Origin: Anoplopoma fimbria
Lineage: Eukaryota > Chordata > Actinopteri > Perciformes > Anoplopomatidae
NCBI RefSeq assembly: GCF_027596085.1
Contig: NC_072472.1
Span: 9,188,219 to 9,252,218, forward strand
Reading direction: 5' to 3'
DNA length: 64,000 bases
Below, piece after piece: positions 12,601-25,934 of this stretch. Positions within the stretch are counted from its first letter, which is position 1; every line of letters starts with the position of its first letter. The notes under the pieces were generated by a model, which saw nothing but the letters and a program-made list of their open reading frames with translations, searched no databases and was not told where the DNA came from. Both the position numbers and the translations under genes were made by a program.

Positions 12601-14330
12601 TTTTCATCTCCATCCCGACTCCCCCGGAGTCACCTGGCTTTGTGCTCTCCCTTACCGCCACCTGTTCTGTTAAAACTCCCTCCTTCTCTCCGATGTTTTC
12701 CATTTCATCTCAAGACTTCAGAGGTCCTCCAAACAGCTGCTGCTGCATCTGCTTTGAGGCAGAATAAATTGCACACATGCACAACAATGTACATGATTCG
12801 CTCTTGCTGCGACATGACTCAATGCTGTGAATAAGGATAGCAACTGCCATATCATGCTTGATAGCTGCAGCCTTGTGTTTTTATAAGGCAGGTTTTGTTT
12901 GTCTGTACTGTATACTAGTCTACAACCTGCATTCATTTGTTTCTCCGTCTCCGTCTTTTGGACAGCCACATCAATTTTAAGTTTATTGACTTACTGTAGG
13001 TACGATAACCAAAACACATTAACCAACATGACAGCTGGAACACAAGGCACTGGAGGTAGATTAATCAACCAAGTGCGTGGCATTGCCAAGGTGGCACCCT
13101 CCCAAGGCTGCATGAGAATCACAGAATACAGACCATTACCCTAAAACACAAATTCATCACAGAGCAAAGCTGGTGGCTATCCCTAGAAACACAGCTGACA
13201 ATTAGGGAGACCACTGAGAACGCTCTTTATTGTTTTTTCAACAGATTGAGTTTATGCTTCGCTTCAGTGCCATTTTTCAGCAGAGAGAGTAGCTGAGTGT
13301 GTTAGGAAGAGTAACGGATAAAAAAGGCCAGTCAGGAAAATATCTCTTCATTAGCAGTCCCAATTTTCTCAACTGGAAAAATCTATTTTGTAAGGTCTTT
13401 TAATACTGTTTTAAGTAATCTACGTTTTTGCCTGTTGACAAATGGGGCATTTGTCGCCATTGGTTTTTGTCCTTGACAATGTCCCTCTCGTAAAACTGAT
13501 CTAAAATGATATTTTAAGGCATGCTGGCTCACACCGGTTCATACTGCAATATGCACAGTCAAACATCCTGTGCATAAGTGAAAATGACTCTCCTCTGGTA
13601 GCTCTTCTATATAACATCAACACATGAATATACACTGAACCCAAAAACGACAAATCATCGCAAATAGTTTGGCAGCAGGCATTTTGTTTAATACTCTCAG
13701 CCAGACTTTTGGCTCGACGCATCCGGACATTTGCTTTTTAAAAGTGCCAGTTTCTTGTCATAAAAATATTAAGTTACAGACAGCTTTTACTTATCTAAAA
13801 TGCTTTGGCAGTAATGGCTTCCCCTCAGTTAAGCACTTGCTGTATATATTTCTCACACACCCACACGAGTCCACTCGACATGCACACACATAAACATGCA
13901 CTTCACAGCGGGTTCCATGCACGTTGCATCCTCCCCTTAGAGAGACTGATGAAGCTGAGTTAGCACTAGACATTTCTCTCATAGCTGAAAGATTAAACAC
14001 AGCAATAAGCACCGGGTGACTCCTGTGTAAATTAAGCTTAGTCACTGTATAAAGTCCTAACTGCCTCTGTCTGAGGGACTGTTAAATGGAAGGAGAGGGG
14101 AGAAAGTGACTCCCAGTCCCTCCTATAACATGCTGACTGTCACTGGAAGACCTGCACCACCTCCTGTCAATTCCACCATTAGTGTCAGTGATACAAATAC
14201 TTATTTTCCTCACAATGTGACATAAAATGCCCCTGGTAATAGGGGTCTACATTGATCTAGAAAAAGAAGTTGTAACATGTGCTAAATGCAACCTTGTTTA
14301 TAACATATAGTTCAGAGGAGAGGCTAAGAA

Positions 14331-14387
14331 TAGAATAGAAGAGAAGAGAAGAGAAGGCAAGAGAAGACAAGAGATGGGTCAAAAAGA
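14331..14387 (+). repeat. GAAGA-type pentanucleotide purine tract
   Basis: Irregular AGAAT/AGAAG/AGAGA units give a pure A/G strand apart from two C in the second half. This is a short degenerate pentanucleotide microsatellite. Confidence 0.75.
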
Positions 14388-14676
14388 AATAAGTAACCGA
14401 GCCGTGCTGCTTCAGTGGTTGCTACATCCATTGTAACCTTTTCAGACTGAGCTGTCAGACTGAACATAATGGCTGTCATATTAAGGACGGATCAATCAAT
14501 CACAGCCTCCACCCTCTGTTGCATCCAAATCCTAAGTATAGTTGATTTGTGCCACACAGACCTGACAGATCATATGGTGGTGAAAAACAGATGTGTAGAC
14601 ATTGCAGAGATGCACGCATCCGCACAGTGACATCTGAGTCTTTGACGTTCTCTTAATCACTTAAAGAATTTCCTCA

Positions 14677-14706
14677 ACACACACACACACACACACATAC
14701 ATACAT
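14677..14706 (+). repeat. (CA)n followed by (TACA)n microsatellite
   Basis: About ten CA units run into three TACA units, a compound microsatellite. Confidence 0.85.
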
Positions 14707-16269
14707 TTGGAAGTGATGACAGAACCAGCAACTGACACGACTGAAGGGTTTTGGCTGTGTGGAGGGGGAGCTTCTGTTCCTTTTCCTTGTCAGGTTGCAG
14801 GAGGAAGAAGAGGAAAGTGTGATTGAGCTGCTGTGACACCAGCAAGGTCGATTCTGACTGCTTCCTGCCGTGGCAGCATTCTCAGAGTGTGGGGGAATTC
14901 TTCACATATAAATTGAGGTCTAACTATCTGGTGCATACAGAGGGCCCAGCTATGTTCGGCGCATGGAGGAGGAGCCCAAGTACACTGGGTAATCAGTGTC
15001 TATATGGAAGGGACTATTAACTGGTAGATGTCAAGATTGAGAAGTGTGGTGGTAGTGTGGAGACAGATAGATTCCTACAAAAACCCAAAGGTAAATAAAA
15101 ATACATTGAAAAGGTAAACGTCCTCCCCCAAAAAACAAGATGCATTTTATTACTCACCTTTCAGTAAACATCAGTTTAGGGTTACTGACTTTGTTGTTCA
15201 GCAGCCTTTAAACGTTTGAAACGTTGAATTACACCACCAACATAAGAGCAATCCTCATTAAGGCAGTGAAAGTGTTTCTGTCACGTTTACTCACAGTGCG
15301 AGAGTAAAGGCCAAGCAAAGAAAGAAAAAACAAAGTATAGTGTGACACAGTCTTTGACAGACGCAACAGCAAAAAGAACACTGAATACTAAAATAATGAC
15401 TTAATTCACATAGGAATGTTTCCTCAGAGAGCTGATACAAAAACCTCCTCGGGGACTTTTTAAAAGCCTGGCCCCTTTCCAAATCTCTGATATAATGTAA
15501 GAAGGGTTTTCAATTTTTAAAAGAACTTCAAAGGGTTGTCCTTGAGCCAAAAACGTATAGCGTCGATAGGGATAAGTCCCATAATGCTCTGTGTCCACTT
15601 TGAAAGGTTAGGAGCTTATCAGAAAACCAAAGGGAGCAAAAAATATTTCCTTCAAATCAAGCATGCAGATTTAAAAGGTGCAGGAGTGAGCATATCTCAG
15701 TAATGCAAGCTTTTTCCAAACATGACATTTATTTATTTTTGCCGACCTTTTCCAAGAAGTCAAAAACACAATGCAAGTATGAATGCAACAATATCAAATG
15801 TCATCTTTTGGGGATTGGTTGTTGATAAGCAACCAAATATCCATAACAAATACAAATTGAAAATTCAGAATAAAACAGGTCGAAAGACATAATAGCTAAC
15901 AGCCATCAAATTGGCAGCAATATTATCCTTTTCTACCCATCTGGTTTAGGCAAATACTCCTGAGGAGACAAAGGAAGCATGTCCTCTGAATACCTTGTAC
16001 ATTTCTATACATTAAAGGTACTTCATTTCAAATAATTACCCTTTAGACTTTTCTGAACACAAACCCACTTTAGGGGGAAAAAAGCTACAGATTACAGGTT
16101 GCAAAGTTTCAATAAAGATAGAGAAATGTTGAGCTTAAGCTATAGCGTCATCTCAACAATAAAATACTTGAACTCGTAACTTTTCAGTTTCCAAACAGTC
16201 AGATTGAATCTAAAATGTATCTATGTTTAAGTTTTCAAATGTTGTCTCTTTAATATATTACTTGGTTAC

Positions 16270-17130
16270 TTGGTGTCTGTGATCAGCAACACCGGCGCAC
16301 CCCAAGGAACAGTACTGGCACCGTTCCTCTTCACTCTCTACACCTCGGACTTCCGCTTCAACTCTGGTTCCTGCCACCTCCAAAAGTTTTCCGATGACTC
16401 CTCCATTGTTGGATGTATCACCAGGGACAACGAGGAGGAGTACAGAGGACTGATTGAGAGCTTCATCACATGGTGCAGCAACAACCACCTGAAGCTCAAC
16501 ATCAGCAAGACCAAGGAGCTTGTGGTGGACTACCAGAGGAACAGAAGCCCCCCTGTCCCTGTTTTCATTCAGGGAGGGGAAGTGGAGAGGGTTGAGTCCT
16601 ACAAGTACCTTGGGGTGCAGATCAACAATAAACTGGACTGGACACACAACACTGACGCCCTCTACAGGAAAGGACAGAGCAGGCTGTTCTTCCTGAGGAG
16701 GCTGAGGTCGTTCAATGTGTGCAATAAACTGCTCAAGGCATTCTACCAGTCTGTGGTAGCCAGCGCCCTCTTCTTCTACCAGTCTGTGGTAGCCAGCGCC
16801 CTCTTCTTCGCTGTGGTGTGCTGGGGTGGTGGCATCAGGACTGGAGATGCCAACAAACTTAATAAGCTGGTGAGGAAAGCCAGCTCTGTGGTGGGTCTGG
16901 AGCTGGACAGTCTGGAGTCAGTGGGTGAGAGGAGGATGAAGGCCAAACTCGGAGCCATCCTGGACAATCCCTCTCACCCTCTCCATGAGGAACTGTGGCA
17001 GCTGGGCAGATCATACAGTCATCGGCTCATTCTACCAAAGAGCAGGGCGGAGCGCTTCAGACACTCATTTGTGCCCACTGCCATCAGACTGTACAACAAC
17101 AGCGGAGACCACAGTCTGTCATCATGCTGA
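16270..17130 (+). pseudogene. LINE reverse transcriptase, C-terminal fragment
   Basis: A 286-codon frame, here counted from a TTG codon at 16270; no real start exists because the 5' part of the gene is missing. Numbering from that codon, the reverse-transcriptase motif GAPQGTVL is at residues 9-16 and the catalytic box, FSDD in place of the common FADD/YADD, at 40-43. A thumb-side HLKLNISKTKELVVD segment follows at about 77, then YKYLGV near 115 and LFFLRRLRSF near 139. The endonuclease domain and the first catalytic aspartate of the polymerase are absent, so the product could not work. Residues 158-168 are repeated directly at 169-179 (FYQSVVASALF twice), from a 33-bp duplication. The frame ends in the SHPLHEEL and AIRLYNNS segments usual for this group of fish LINEs, so the C-terminus is complete. 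Confidence 0.88.
16741..16806 (+). repeat. 33-bp perfect tandem duplication inside the LINE frame
   Basis: Units 16741-16773 and 16774-16806 are identical, 33 bp each, and keep the reading frame. Known relatives of this reverse transcriptase carry the segment once, so this is a duplication in this copy or its subfamily. Confidence 0.9.
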
Positions 17131-17313
17131 CCAGCCCCCCCATGTGGATATACTTTTTTTTTTTTTTTTATTCTTATTTCTTATTTTTATATTTATTCTA
17201 TTTTTATTTTATTGTATAATATGTGTATTTATTATCTGTTTCTATGTAGTTGAGCTGCTGCAACACCCGAATTTCCCCCATGGGGATCAATAAAGGAATA
17301 TAATAATAATAAG
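17131..17313 (+). other. LINE 3' untranslated region and tail
   Basis: After the stop codon comes a short C-rich segment, a run of about sixteen T interrupted later by A and C, and the terminal palindrome CCCCATGGGG. An AATAAA-like hexamer (ATCAATAAAGG) precedes the ATA-repeat tail. In CR1/L2-type elements the conserved 3' end is thought to be what the element's own reverse transcriptase recognises. Confidence 0.75.
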
Positions 17314-19013
17314 TATGTTTTTGGAAAGACTAAAGTACATTGCAATACATCATTCCACAAACTTTTTTTGGGTAATTTTTTCAGGCTACATGACCGTGTT
17401 TGTCGAATGGACACACCTGAACCTGATGTTCCGCGTGTTGCCATTTAGGACACTGTGATAAAAGAAAAGCATTGGCGATAGTCTACATCTGTGAGAGTTT
17501 CTATCTACCAAGAAGTCATAGCCTATGTCAACGCAAAGACCAAGTACAGTCATCTCATAAGAACCCAGTCACCTCAGTGTGATGATGGTGATGCATTGAG
17601 CAAAGATCCAGAACGTTTTCATGCTCTGCTCAGTTATGATGGCCATCGAATGAAGTGGCCATATGTGCGGGTCAGCTCTTTATGGATTCCTCATGGTGAT
17701 GGAGACTGGCAGGGGAGGATTTATCCGTGAAAACAGATGGGCAGGAAAAGAAGGAGGGAGCCATCAAGCTGAGAAAGCCCTGCTGGGCGTCTCCTTATGG
17801 TAGAATGAATTACAGACGTCTGGCAATGTTTGATGGCAGAATGCAGCATATTATCTTTGATAGAACATTTTTATATTGACTAGACTCAATTAACTATAAG
17901 TGCATAGACAAAGTAAGATTGACAAAGTGCAGAGATGCATGGTGGAGATGTGCAAGGAGTCCACTATTTTTTTTCTTTCCCTTGAGTTTAAATCTCGGTA
18001 CAGTTCAGACATACAACTCCCTTCTACAAGAAATATTGGATACTACATTATAGGAACTGTAAAACAATGATACTCTTGTTTTGTGTCATTAATTGCTTGG
18101 CATGCTTAAGTAACCTTCGCAATGAAAATAAATTCATATTTGAACAGCTTATTTCATGGGTTGACAGCGACAAAATCAACAATGCACATGAGCAGAAACG
18201 CTGTCTAATTAGCTCATCTCCTTTGTTTTCAGCAGGATTACGGATGTTTACCAATAATAATTAAATAGACTCCCATAAAGCTAAGTAGAAATGTAGCGGC
18301 CAATTGCAAGTTAATGAGTATAGTAGACGGCAATGATTTCACTGACAATTACTGTGTTTCTTGCCTTATTTATGGGTTAGGGTTAGATATTGATCAGTAT
18401 TCACTTTTTAAATAGAAACCTTACCTTAACTTCTACTTTTTGAAGGATGACAATAGATTTAGACTGTACAACAATCTTCAGGTATATTTATTTTTCCCAG
18501 TAATGTTATGTCTTAATCATTTGTTAAATACCTGTTATACTCTGATTATCTTTGTACAGTAGGTGTGGTGCAGGTCCTGTTCAGCATGCTGACTGTGGCA
18601 ATTAAAGATTAGTAATACTTCTCAAGCACTGAAGATATGGCTCAATGATTTTACCACCCAAGGTGATTCATGGGTTTCATTTGCACAGCAAGATGTACGC
18701 AGGAAGCTAATGCTTAATAATCACAACTGTGAAGGATTTCAAGGCATAAAAAGAAGAAAAATAATGAATTAACATCACTGAATGTAAATGCCTCCCTCCT
18801 GTGACTACTGAACCTTTAAGCTTTTTCTAAATCAGTAATGTGCAGGATCATTGTTTCAATCTGACACACTATCGGAGGACAAATATCAGGTGTGTATGAG
18901 ACAAATTGCTTTTCAAAATAGCAACTGCATAGTGATTGGTTTAATGATTATAAAGTAATCTATGGTTACATTGATATTTCATTGAAAATCTTTTGGGCAG
19001 TTGGCCACTAAAG
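17314..19013. other. Non-coding, no gene recognised
   Basis: The stretch includes a 79-codon frame at 17491-17730 with balanced amino-acid composition. It has no recognisable family and no splice-site support, and I treat it as chance. GGGTTAGGGTTAG near 18376 is only two telomere-like units. Confidence 0.55.
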
Positions 19014-19304
19014 TAGGGCTGTAAATAAAGATTATATATTTTCGAATCAAATAATTAATTAGTCCACAAAACATCTCAAAATAATGAAAAATGTCCATTA
19101 TCTTTTCCCCGTGGGCCATCCCACTGCAATGTCTTCCAATAAACAGAAGATTTACAGTTAACTGTGATGTGAGAAGAGAAAAAATAGCAAATTGTCACAC
19201 TTGAGACACGTTGAATCGTCGAATTGCTTGGCATTTTTGCTTGAAACCTAACTTTAACGATTTTGATTATCAAAACAATTGTTGATTATTTTGTTAAAGC
19301 TCTA
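19014..19304 (+). repeat. Teleost interspersed repeat family A, near full-length copy
   Basis: The copy begins TAGGGCTGTAAATAAAG and ends with TTTTGTTAAAGCTCTA, whose reverse complement TAGAGCTTTAAC is an imperfect match to the start, so the element has short inverted ends. Inner landmarks of the family are GAAAAATGTCCAT, TACAGTTAACTGTGATGTGAG, TTGGCATTTTTGCTTGAAA and CGATTTTGATTATCAAAACA. I recognise these from abundant teleost repeats that start with AGGGCTGCAACTAACGATT. The ends suggest a non-autonomous DNA transposon, but no target duplication can be read and the superfamily is uncertain. Confidence 0.7.
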
Positions 19305-20536
19305 AGGATACTGACCTGGCTAAGCAAGACTGTGTTACCATTTAGTCAGTGTTGGTTGCATGGTCAAATAATAAATAATAGCCAAGCCGCCAGCATACGA
19401 GCACAGAAGACTTATCTGTTAAAAGTGAAAAGGCTATCCATTCCTCCGGGGATAAACAAAAAGGAAATGCTGTTCTGGCATTTTCAGTACAGTGTGGGAT
19501 AATTCAGTGCCCAGTTTGTGAATTATGTGCAGATCTCTGGGTTTTCACACCTATTGTTGTTTCTTAGAACATGATACATTATAGCCATAAAGCAATTTTT
19601 GGACTATGCCTATCGATTGACGACATTGTATTTGGTTAGTGTGTGTGCGCTTGTGAGTGTCAGAGCATCCAGACAAATGGACTTTTGTGTCTACTGTTCC
19701 TCAACACACAGATTGCTTGCACTTGTACAAATTGCAAACCTTGTAATGTGAGCAAAAAAATCAAAGAAAACCTGTTATTATAATATGTGTTATTATGTTG
19801 TTCACGCACTGTATTATGCTTCATCTATCATATTTTGTACTGTAGACAGAGCATGTACAAACCCTATACATTGTTGCTGTCTGTTTGCCTTCAGTTTATG
19901 TCACTGAAAATGAAATTCATTTATTCAATAATAACCCACTTTAGCAAGCTGTTCCCCCACTGCCAGCGCAACCTGCTTCCCTCAGCTCCAATGGCAGGCC
20001 AATTATGAATGGTAGATGGGTCCCTAATGGTAGAAACTACCTCTCATGAAGCCCAGGAGGGAGAGAAAACTGAGCAAAGGGAAAGGATAAGATACAAGAG
20101 CAACAAGACCACATATCCTGTCTACTTAATGCCGATCCACTGACAAATATTAGATTGCGTTGAAAAATGCTTTCACCTCAGAGATCAGAACTGCAATTAT
20201 TTTCAAAATCTAATGTCAACTTTTCTTTCATCCCTCCTCGCTGGCTTTAGGCAGAATAAGACAAGCTCTTGTATTGTGCAGTGGGAAAAAGTAGAAGTAA
20301 TAACATGTTGCTGAAGACAGCCAGTATTGATATCATAAGATCAACCACAGCACCTGCCTCATGTCCCAAAGGAGCCAGGAATTGGAGTTATCAGAACAAA
20401 TTTGCTGACAGTGGCTCTGCACAACTACATTTTGTGTGGGATACTGGGAATGTTCCTGGGCTTATTTATTGATTTATTGATGCTCTGCCGTGATCTAGAT
20501 GACTTAGATCAATCATGAAATTTTAAAATATTAAGG

Positions 20537-20565
20537 ATTCTTGATTGATTGATTGATTAATTAAT
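20537..20565 (+). repeat. (GATT)n short microsatellite
   Basis: Four GATT/TTGA units end in TTAATTAATG. Very short. Confidence 0.7.
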
Positions 20566-21032
20566 GTAATAAACAATACTCAAGAAGGCAAACAACAAAC
20601 AGTCCTGACATACAAATTAAACCAGACTTATCATGCATTTTCACTATTATCTAAAATTCACCTATGTCAGGAATTATGGAGGAAGGAACTTAAATTACTT
20701 TAGATTAATGAGTGATGGCCTTTCTTTGTTGAAATATCTGTGCAAATCCACAAAAGACACATATCACAAGAAACTTTTCAGAGTCACCTCCATCCTTCCT
20801 TCTCACTTTTAGTACTAGCTTCAGGCAGAGGTGCTAAACAGAACAATCTGTGCACAGCAGTTTATGGCTTAGCCGTATTCGTACTGAGGCCTGATGCCCC
20901 ACCGAGACGCAGTAACTGAGGAGTGACTAATCATGAGACTGTGAGATTAATCATGGTTTAGAATAAAAGCAAAACGAGTCAATACCTTTTATTTCACTAG
21001 GGGCCAATCAGAAGTGCAGAAGGCAGGAAAGT

Positions 21033-21033
<1 letters not shown>

Positions 21034-21075
<42 letters not shown>
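21034..21075 (+). repeat. (AC)n microsatellite, 42 bp
   Basis: An uninterrupted AC dinucleotide run followed by GCACTCAC. Confidence 0.95.
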
Positions 21076-21079
<4 letters not shown>

Positions 21080-24000
21080 TCACATAACGCAATACACTGT
21101 TGTCGGTAATCCAATCTCAACCACGGCATGCTAATACATCACAATTACCTACTCAGTCTGGGTGGTGCCATTAGAAATACATTGTCTCCATTACCACAGA
21201 GGGTTTGCATGTGTGCGGGTGCTCGTGTGCGAGTGCATGCCCTCACAAGTGTGGATGTCTGTTTGAGAACTGAAGAGCTCTCCATCTCCCCGCGGACTAT
21301 TTCATATTCAATTACATCTCCCTTACATCACTGGGATTGCTGTGTGTATGTGTTGCACACTCGGACAAAAAGGGACTTCCAGGCGTGCATAAGTTTTTAA
21401 ATAATAGTTTTACTGAAAGTACAGAAACACATTCACTTCAGCGCTGACTGCACCCTGCAGGTGGCTTTGGTCATCTGACGCAAGCGTTACGTTGCTCTCT
21501 CTTCTCACCCGAAGGACCCCCCAATGAGCTCCACTCACTGCAACCCAACATTAACCCATTAATCACTGTAGTTGCCATGCAGGTGAACACATGCCAGGTG
21601 ATGACCAACAAATCAATCAGCAAACAATAAAAATAATAAATACATCAGAATATGGGGGTGTCCATGTCCAGCTACCACTATCATGTCCAACATTACTGTG
21701 GGCCCCACATATGCCACGTCAATAATGGCCCAGATCACTTGTCTGGGGTGCAGAGACACATTAGTGACATTTAGGTTGTTAGCACCTTCATTAGTGGGAG
21801 GCTGGAACAAACATCTGAAAGGGAGAGAGGGAAAGAAAAGAAGAAAACACTTGGATTGAAAAGAACAGGTTCGTCTGTGCTTACATTGCCTTCTCTGAAA
21901 ATCTGAACCAGTAGATGTTTGGCATTACATAGACTAGACATAACTCGTTATACCTGCATTACGGTGCCCTGCTGTGTTATCTTCTAATAATCACACTGAA
22001 AATATATATTTTTGAAATTATAGCACAGGTGATGTCTCATGGTTGTATTCACTTTAGTATATTATATCACGACGACTCAAATTGTGGTCCACAGGCTACA
22101 CCGTTGGCCCTTAAAATGAAAAATGCACTGTGAGGAACTGAAAGTGTACTGTGAGGAAATTACAAATTGCCCCGGATAGAGCTGCAAGACTAGTCTTACA
22201 CTGGCCCATAAGAAGGAACACAGACAGCACCCATTGTGAGTTTTCATTGTGTCATAACCCGATGTAGTAACTTACACAGTCATTTCAGGTGAACAGCAGG
22301 TGATGGCCAAATCATGTTATCATGACACCTTTGCATACGTCAATCGTTTTGCTAATTCAAATTATATTTAAGATTGTATTATGTAAGCAACTGATGGACA
22401 GTCCAGTGTTGGTCACGTATAATGTTTTGTTCTTGCTCCCTGGTGATGGCTTTTGAGGCTAATTCTGAGTCTAACGAATGAACACATACATAACACAGGC
22501 GTTTAACATATAGCATAACACAAGTGTGATGTTGTAAAAGGTATGTATATGATTAATAAATATGATGAATATGAAGTACTGGATTTTGGACCCCAGGAAG
22601 ACTAATTGGTGCAATTGTCATCAGCTAATGGAGCAATACAGTGATTTCGTCCCTGCACGAAATCTTAGACCTGCAGCAGTTTATGACCTATGTTGTTAAA
22701 GCTTTGTCTTTTACTTCCATAATCTTTTTAGAACCATGTAGTGAAACAGGTGAAACCCAAGTCTGCAGGCAATCCCAATGGGTAAAATATGATCATTGTA
22801 TCTGGTTTGTGACTCTAGGTTGGACAGTGCCTGGCTTTGGTGAACATGCATTTCTATTGTAAGACTATAAATGTTCATTCAACTTTTTCTTCCAGTAAAG
22901 TGTTCTCAAACTTAACTGAGACACATCATGCTGTTTTTTTGTTAAATTGTCACCCATCTGTGTGCTCCAATGGACACTCTTTCCCCCAATTGAAAGTGGC
23001 ATCAGTAAGGATGGGCCCTAAGATTTGAGCATCATTAGACCTGTTAAAGTGTTTCAGTGTACAATCCTGACACCTTTCAAGCTGTTATAGAAACACCTGC
23101 TGTCTATTCAACAATATGCTAACTCATCCTGTCCTAAAAATGGAATCTCCTTTAACATTTATCATATTTGAATATTAATTCTGACCTATATTCTAAAATA
23201 AGTCATCCACCCACAGGGAGGACTTACCAGGGCAGGACAGCTCTGATACATGGGCCATCGGACAAGCAAACACTGCAAAACTTTCCTGCTTGATTAGCAA
23301 AAAATAACCCACAACCACACGCACGCACACACCCGCGCACGCACTGTTGACATAAATTTACTTCAGTGGTGGAACTGAGGTGACCTCTCAGAGAGGAGCA
23401 GTGAGGAGTGACACACCAAGTCAGGAGAATTAGCACCGCCGCAAAGAACATCATTAGTGTTGACACTTCATTAGGTACAGACCGAAAATGAGGCAGAGGA
23501 GGGAGGAAGGAAGAGTACGTCAGTCAGTCAGTGTGCATCCAGTGCAGAAGATGATGGCTCAGCTGGACAAATGAAGCGCTCCATCTGCCATAACCTCAAA
23601 CACATGACATTTAAGGACACTTGTATAAAGTCACACTGCGTTCCACGTCTTTTCCTAACGGTAGAGTCCATAACACAATATGGCATCTCCTGCTGGCATG
23701 CTGGCTCCCCACTACCTCCATCATACGGTGACAAAGTGACTCAAACATCAGCAGGAAAGGATGCTAAGTGGGGTTTTTTTACGTACAAAAGCTTAGCTTG
23801 TTATCAAGGGAAATCAATACACGTAAAATGTTGAAGATAACTACAGTAACTGACATTCATTATTACTTTTTAAAATGCTGATAAGGCATCTTAATGCTTA
23901 AGATCCACAGGACACATTTTAAAGAAGCATCACAGAAAAAGATGTTCTCAACATGCAGTTTGATATAAAAAAAAAGGGGCAGTAATGAATAAATACTATT

Positions 24001-25712
24001 TATTATTTAGCTATCATGTTGTCACATTGGAATAAGATGCAAGTAAAAGCTTTTGGATTTTGAGAGTTTGCTAGTCACAACAACATCTATTCCGCTTCTG
24101 CCCAGTTGTCAGATTGGTCGAACTCCTACAAGTTTCAATTGATTCTCAGTGGAAGTTCCTTTAGAGACATTTAGCTTTCATTTGAGAGGCTAGTGTTCTG
24201 AATCCTTCCACAGTGGTGCCTGCATCTTCCCTGCATCTTCATTGTTTGGTTTTGAAGACATGTGGTCTCCCATCCAAGTGGCTTCATCTGTTTTATTGAC
24301 TGGCATTCGTGGTAGATAAAACTATTCAGTGTTGCTTTAAGACGAAACAGAGAGTTAAGTTTCCTTTGTCGTGGAAACTTTTTTGGTTCATTTTGATGTT
24401 TTGACTCAGTATTGTTACAGACTGTTTTTCTGGTTGTCACTCACAGTATTGTTTTGTTTCAATTTACAACATTAACCATGTGTTTTAAACTGGGACTGTA
24501 ATCTGGGGAGTTTTTGTTTTTACATATTATTATTATTATAATCTAAAAACGTTGTTGAGAAAGAAGTTTAGTTGTATGAGAACATAATTATGTAGGAGAA
24601 AGGTGAATGACAAGAATGCAACTTAAATTTCATGACCTGTCAAATTATAAGTTTACTGTTGGCTGCAGAGCCTGGTTCTCTGTAAGGCAAACTATTGGGC
24701 AAACATTGGCACAGCTCCACTCAGCTGTGGTTTTATTAATATCCCAACACATATCCAGCACTTTTTAGCACCCGCCTACACTACTGAAATAGGAGGAAAT
24801 GTAACCTTCATTTGGAAGAATGGTTCCAGAGCCAACGTCTGTCATATTTAATTGGTACCGCTCAACCTTACACACAATTTCTGGCTTTTTTCCTCACCAA
24901 AAAGATACCATTCCATATGCTGATAAGCCAATTTCTTTGGCTTGAGTTCAGTCCACAGAGGCCTCCATCCTCATCACAGACTGCCAACACAATGAATGCC
25001 TATGGTGAAAGTTTAACTTTGCTTTTTTGAGTTTACCTCAATAGAGAGCCATTGGTTGAAGATTTGTCACTATAAGCCCACCTGCAAGCTCCACTCCCAG
25101 GCCTGGCTCCAGGACAGGACCAGGTTTCCGTTATTGCAATAATTAATCACATTAAGAAAAATGAATGCATGCTTTATAAATAATATCTTTCCATCTAGAG
25201 AATAAGAGAGGACACGGTGCATTGTCCTTATTTCTGATTATGCATATATTGGTAGAGAGAACAACAGGACCAAGTACGGGGAACAAGGAAGTTATTTGTT
25301 GACACAAGATGCCAAGTCAGACAGTGAGAATCACCATGACCCAAACGCTTTGTCAAAACTCATTGCCAATGTTGCTGATGCAGGTGCAGGTGTGAGGTAG
25401 ACAGACAGAGAGAGCGAGGATGTTGTCTGACAAAACAGAGTCCACTTTATTCATTATCAAATCTCAGCAGCAGCGCAGAAAAAACAGAAGAGAAGAAAAG
25501 GGAGATAAGATAAGAAAGAAGTAATCCGTTGGGGACGTCATTGATAACTCTGTAAAGCTGCATTACAATATGATTACTGAACTCTTATTGCTCTACTGGA
25601 CCATGTATGGAGGGATATTTTACACATCCAAACTAATCAGTCCTCAAGACATTAAAGCTGGAAAAGGCCAAAACAGAATGATAGGAAATCAATTTAATTA
25701 ACAAGGTTTTCA

Positions 25713-25750
25713 GATTTGTTGTGAATAATAGATTTGTTGTGAATAATAGA
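25713..25750 (+). repeat. 18-bp tandem repeat, about two copies
   Basis: The unit GATTTGTTGTGAATAATA occurs at 25713-25730 and again at 25731-25748 without change, and a third copy starts before the match is lost. Confidence 0.9.
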
Positions 25751-25934
25751 TTATCTTGGTATTATACAATATAGACTGTTTGCATTTAGCCACATTAAGG
25801 CATTTCAATATGCGGTAGCCTATATCTGTTGGTTTAAGTTGTAATCACTGTATTGATCCTTTTAATCATCATTTAAACTGTTTGATAATTATCGAAGGAT
25901 AACATGAGTATGGGTATGAAGAAAAGATGTTTGT

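Larger units (their letters stand above)
9661..16260. other. Non-coding, no gene recognised
   Basis: No exon or RNA gene is supported. Short pyrimidine-rich (9850-10020) and purine-rich (14331-14387) tracts and a small CA array (14677-14706) are present. The blocks 10680-10895 and 11105-11290 have a mixed, non-repetitive texture that could indicate conserved regulatory DNA, but nothing visible proves it. The minus-strand frames of 101 and 118 codons within this stretch show no domain, signal peptide or family character. Confidence 0.55.
16261..17313 (+). mobile_element. 5'-truncated non-LTR retrotransposon (L2/Rex1/CR1 group)
   Basis: About 1.05 kb of the 3' end of a LINE. It starts abruptly in the middle of the reverse transcriptase, contains the rest of that frame to a TGA at 17128-17130, then a T-rich 3' untranslated part. 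It ends with the small palindrome CCCCATGGGG (about 17276-17285), GATCAATAAAGGAATA and an (ATA)n-like tail. The 5' truncation and short repeated 3' tail are typical of target-primed insertion. The frame resembles the fish L2/Rex1 type of the CR1 superfamily, but I cannot settle the clade by eye. No clear target-site duplication is visible. Local GC content is well above the flanks, and the frame is unbroken over 286 codons, which suggests a fairly young insertion. Confidence 0.9.

Noticed and set aside
16258..16647. 129-codon minus-strand frame
   Set aside because: It is the antisense shadow of the GC-rich reverse-transcriptase frame.
17491..17730. 79-codon frame with balanced composition
   Set aside because: No start context, no splice signals and no similarity that I can name.
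18370..18390. GGGTTAGGGTTAG telomere-like repeat
   Set aside because: Only two units, expected by chance in a window of this size.
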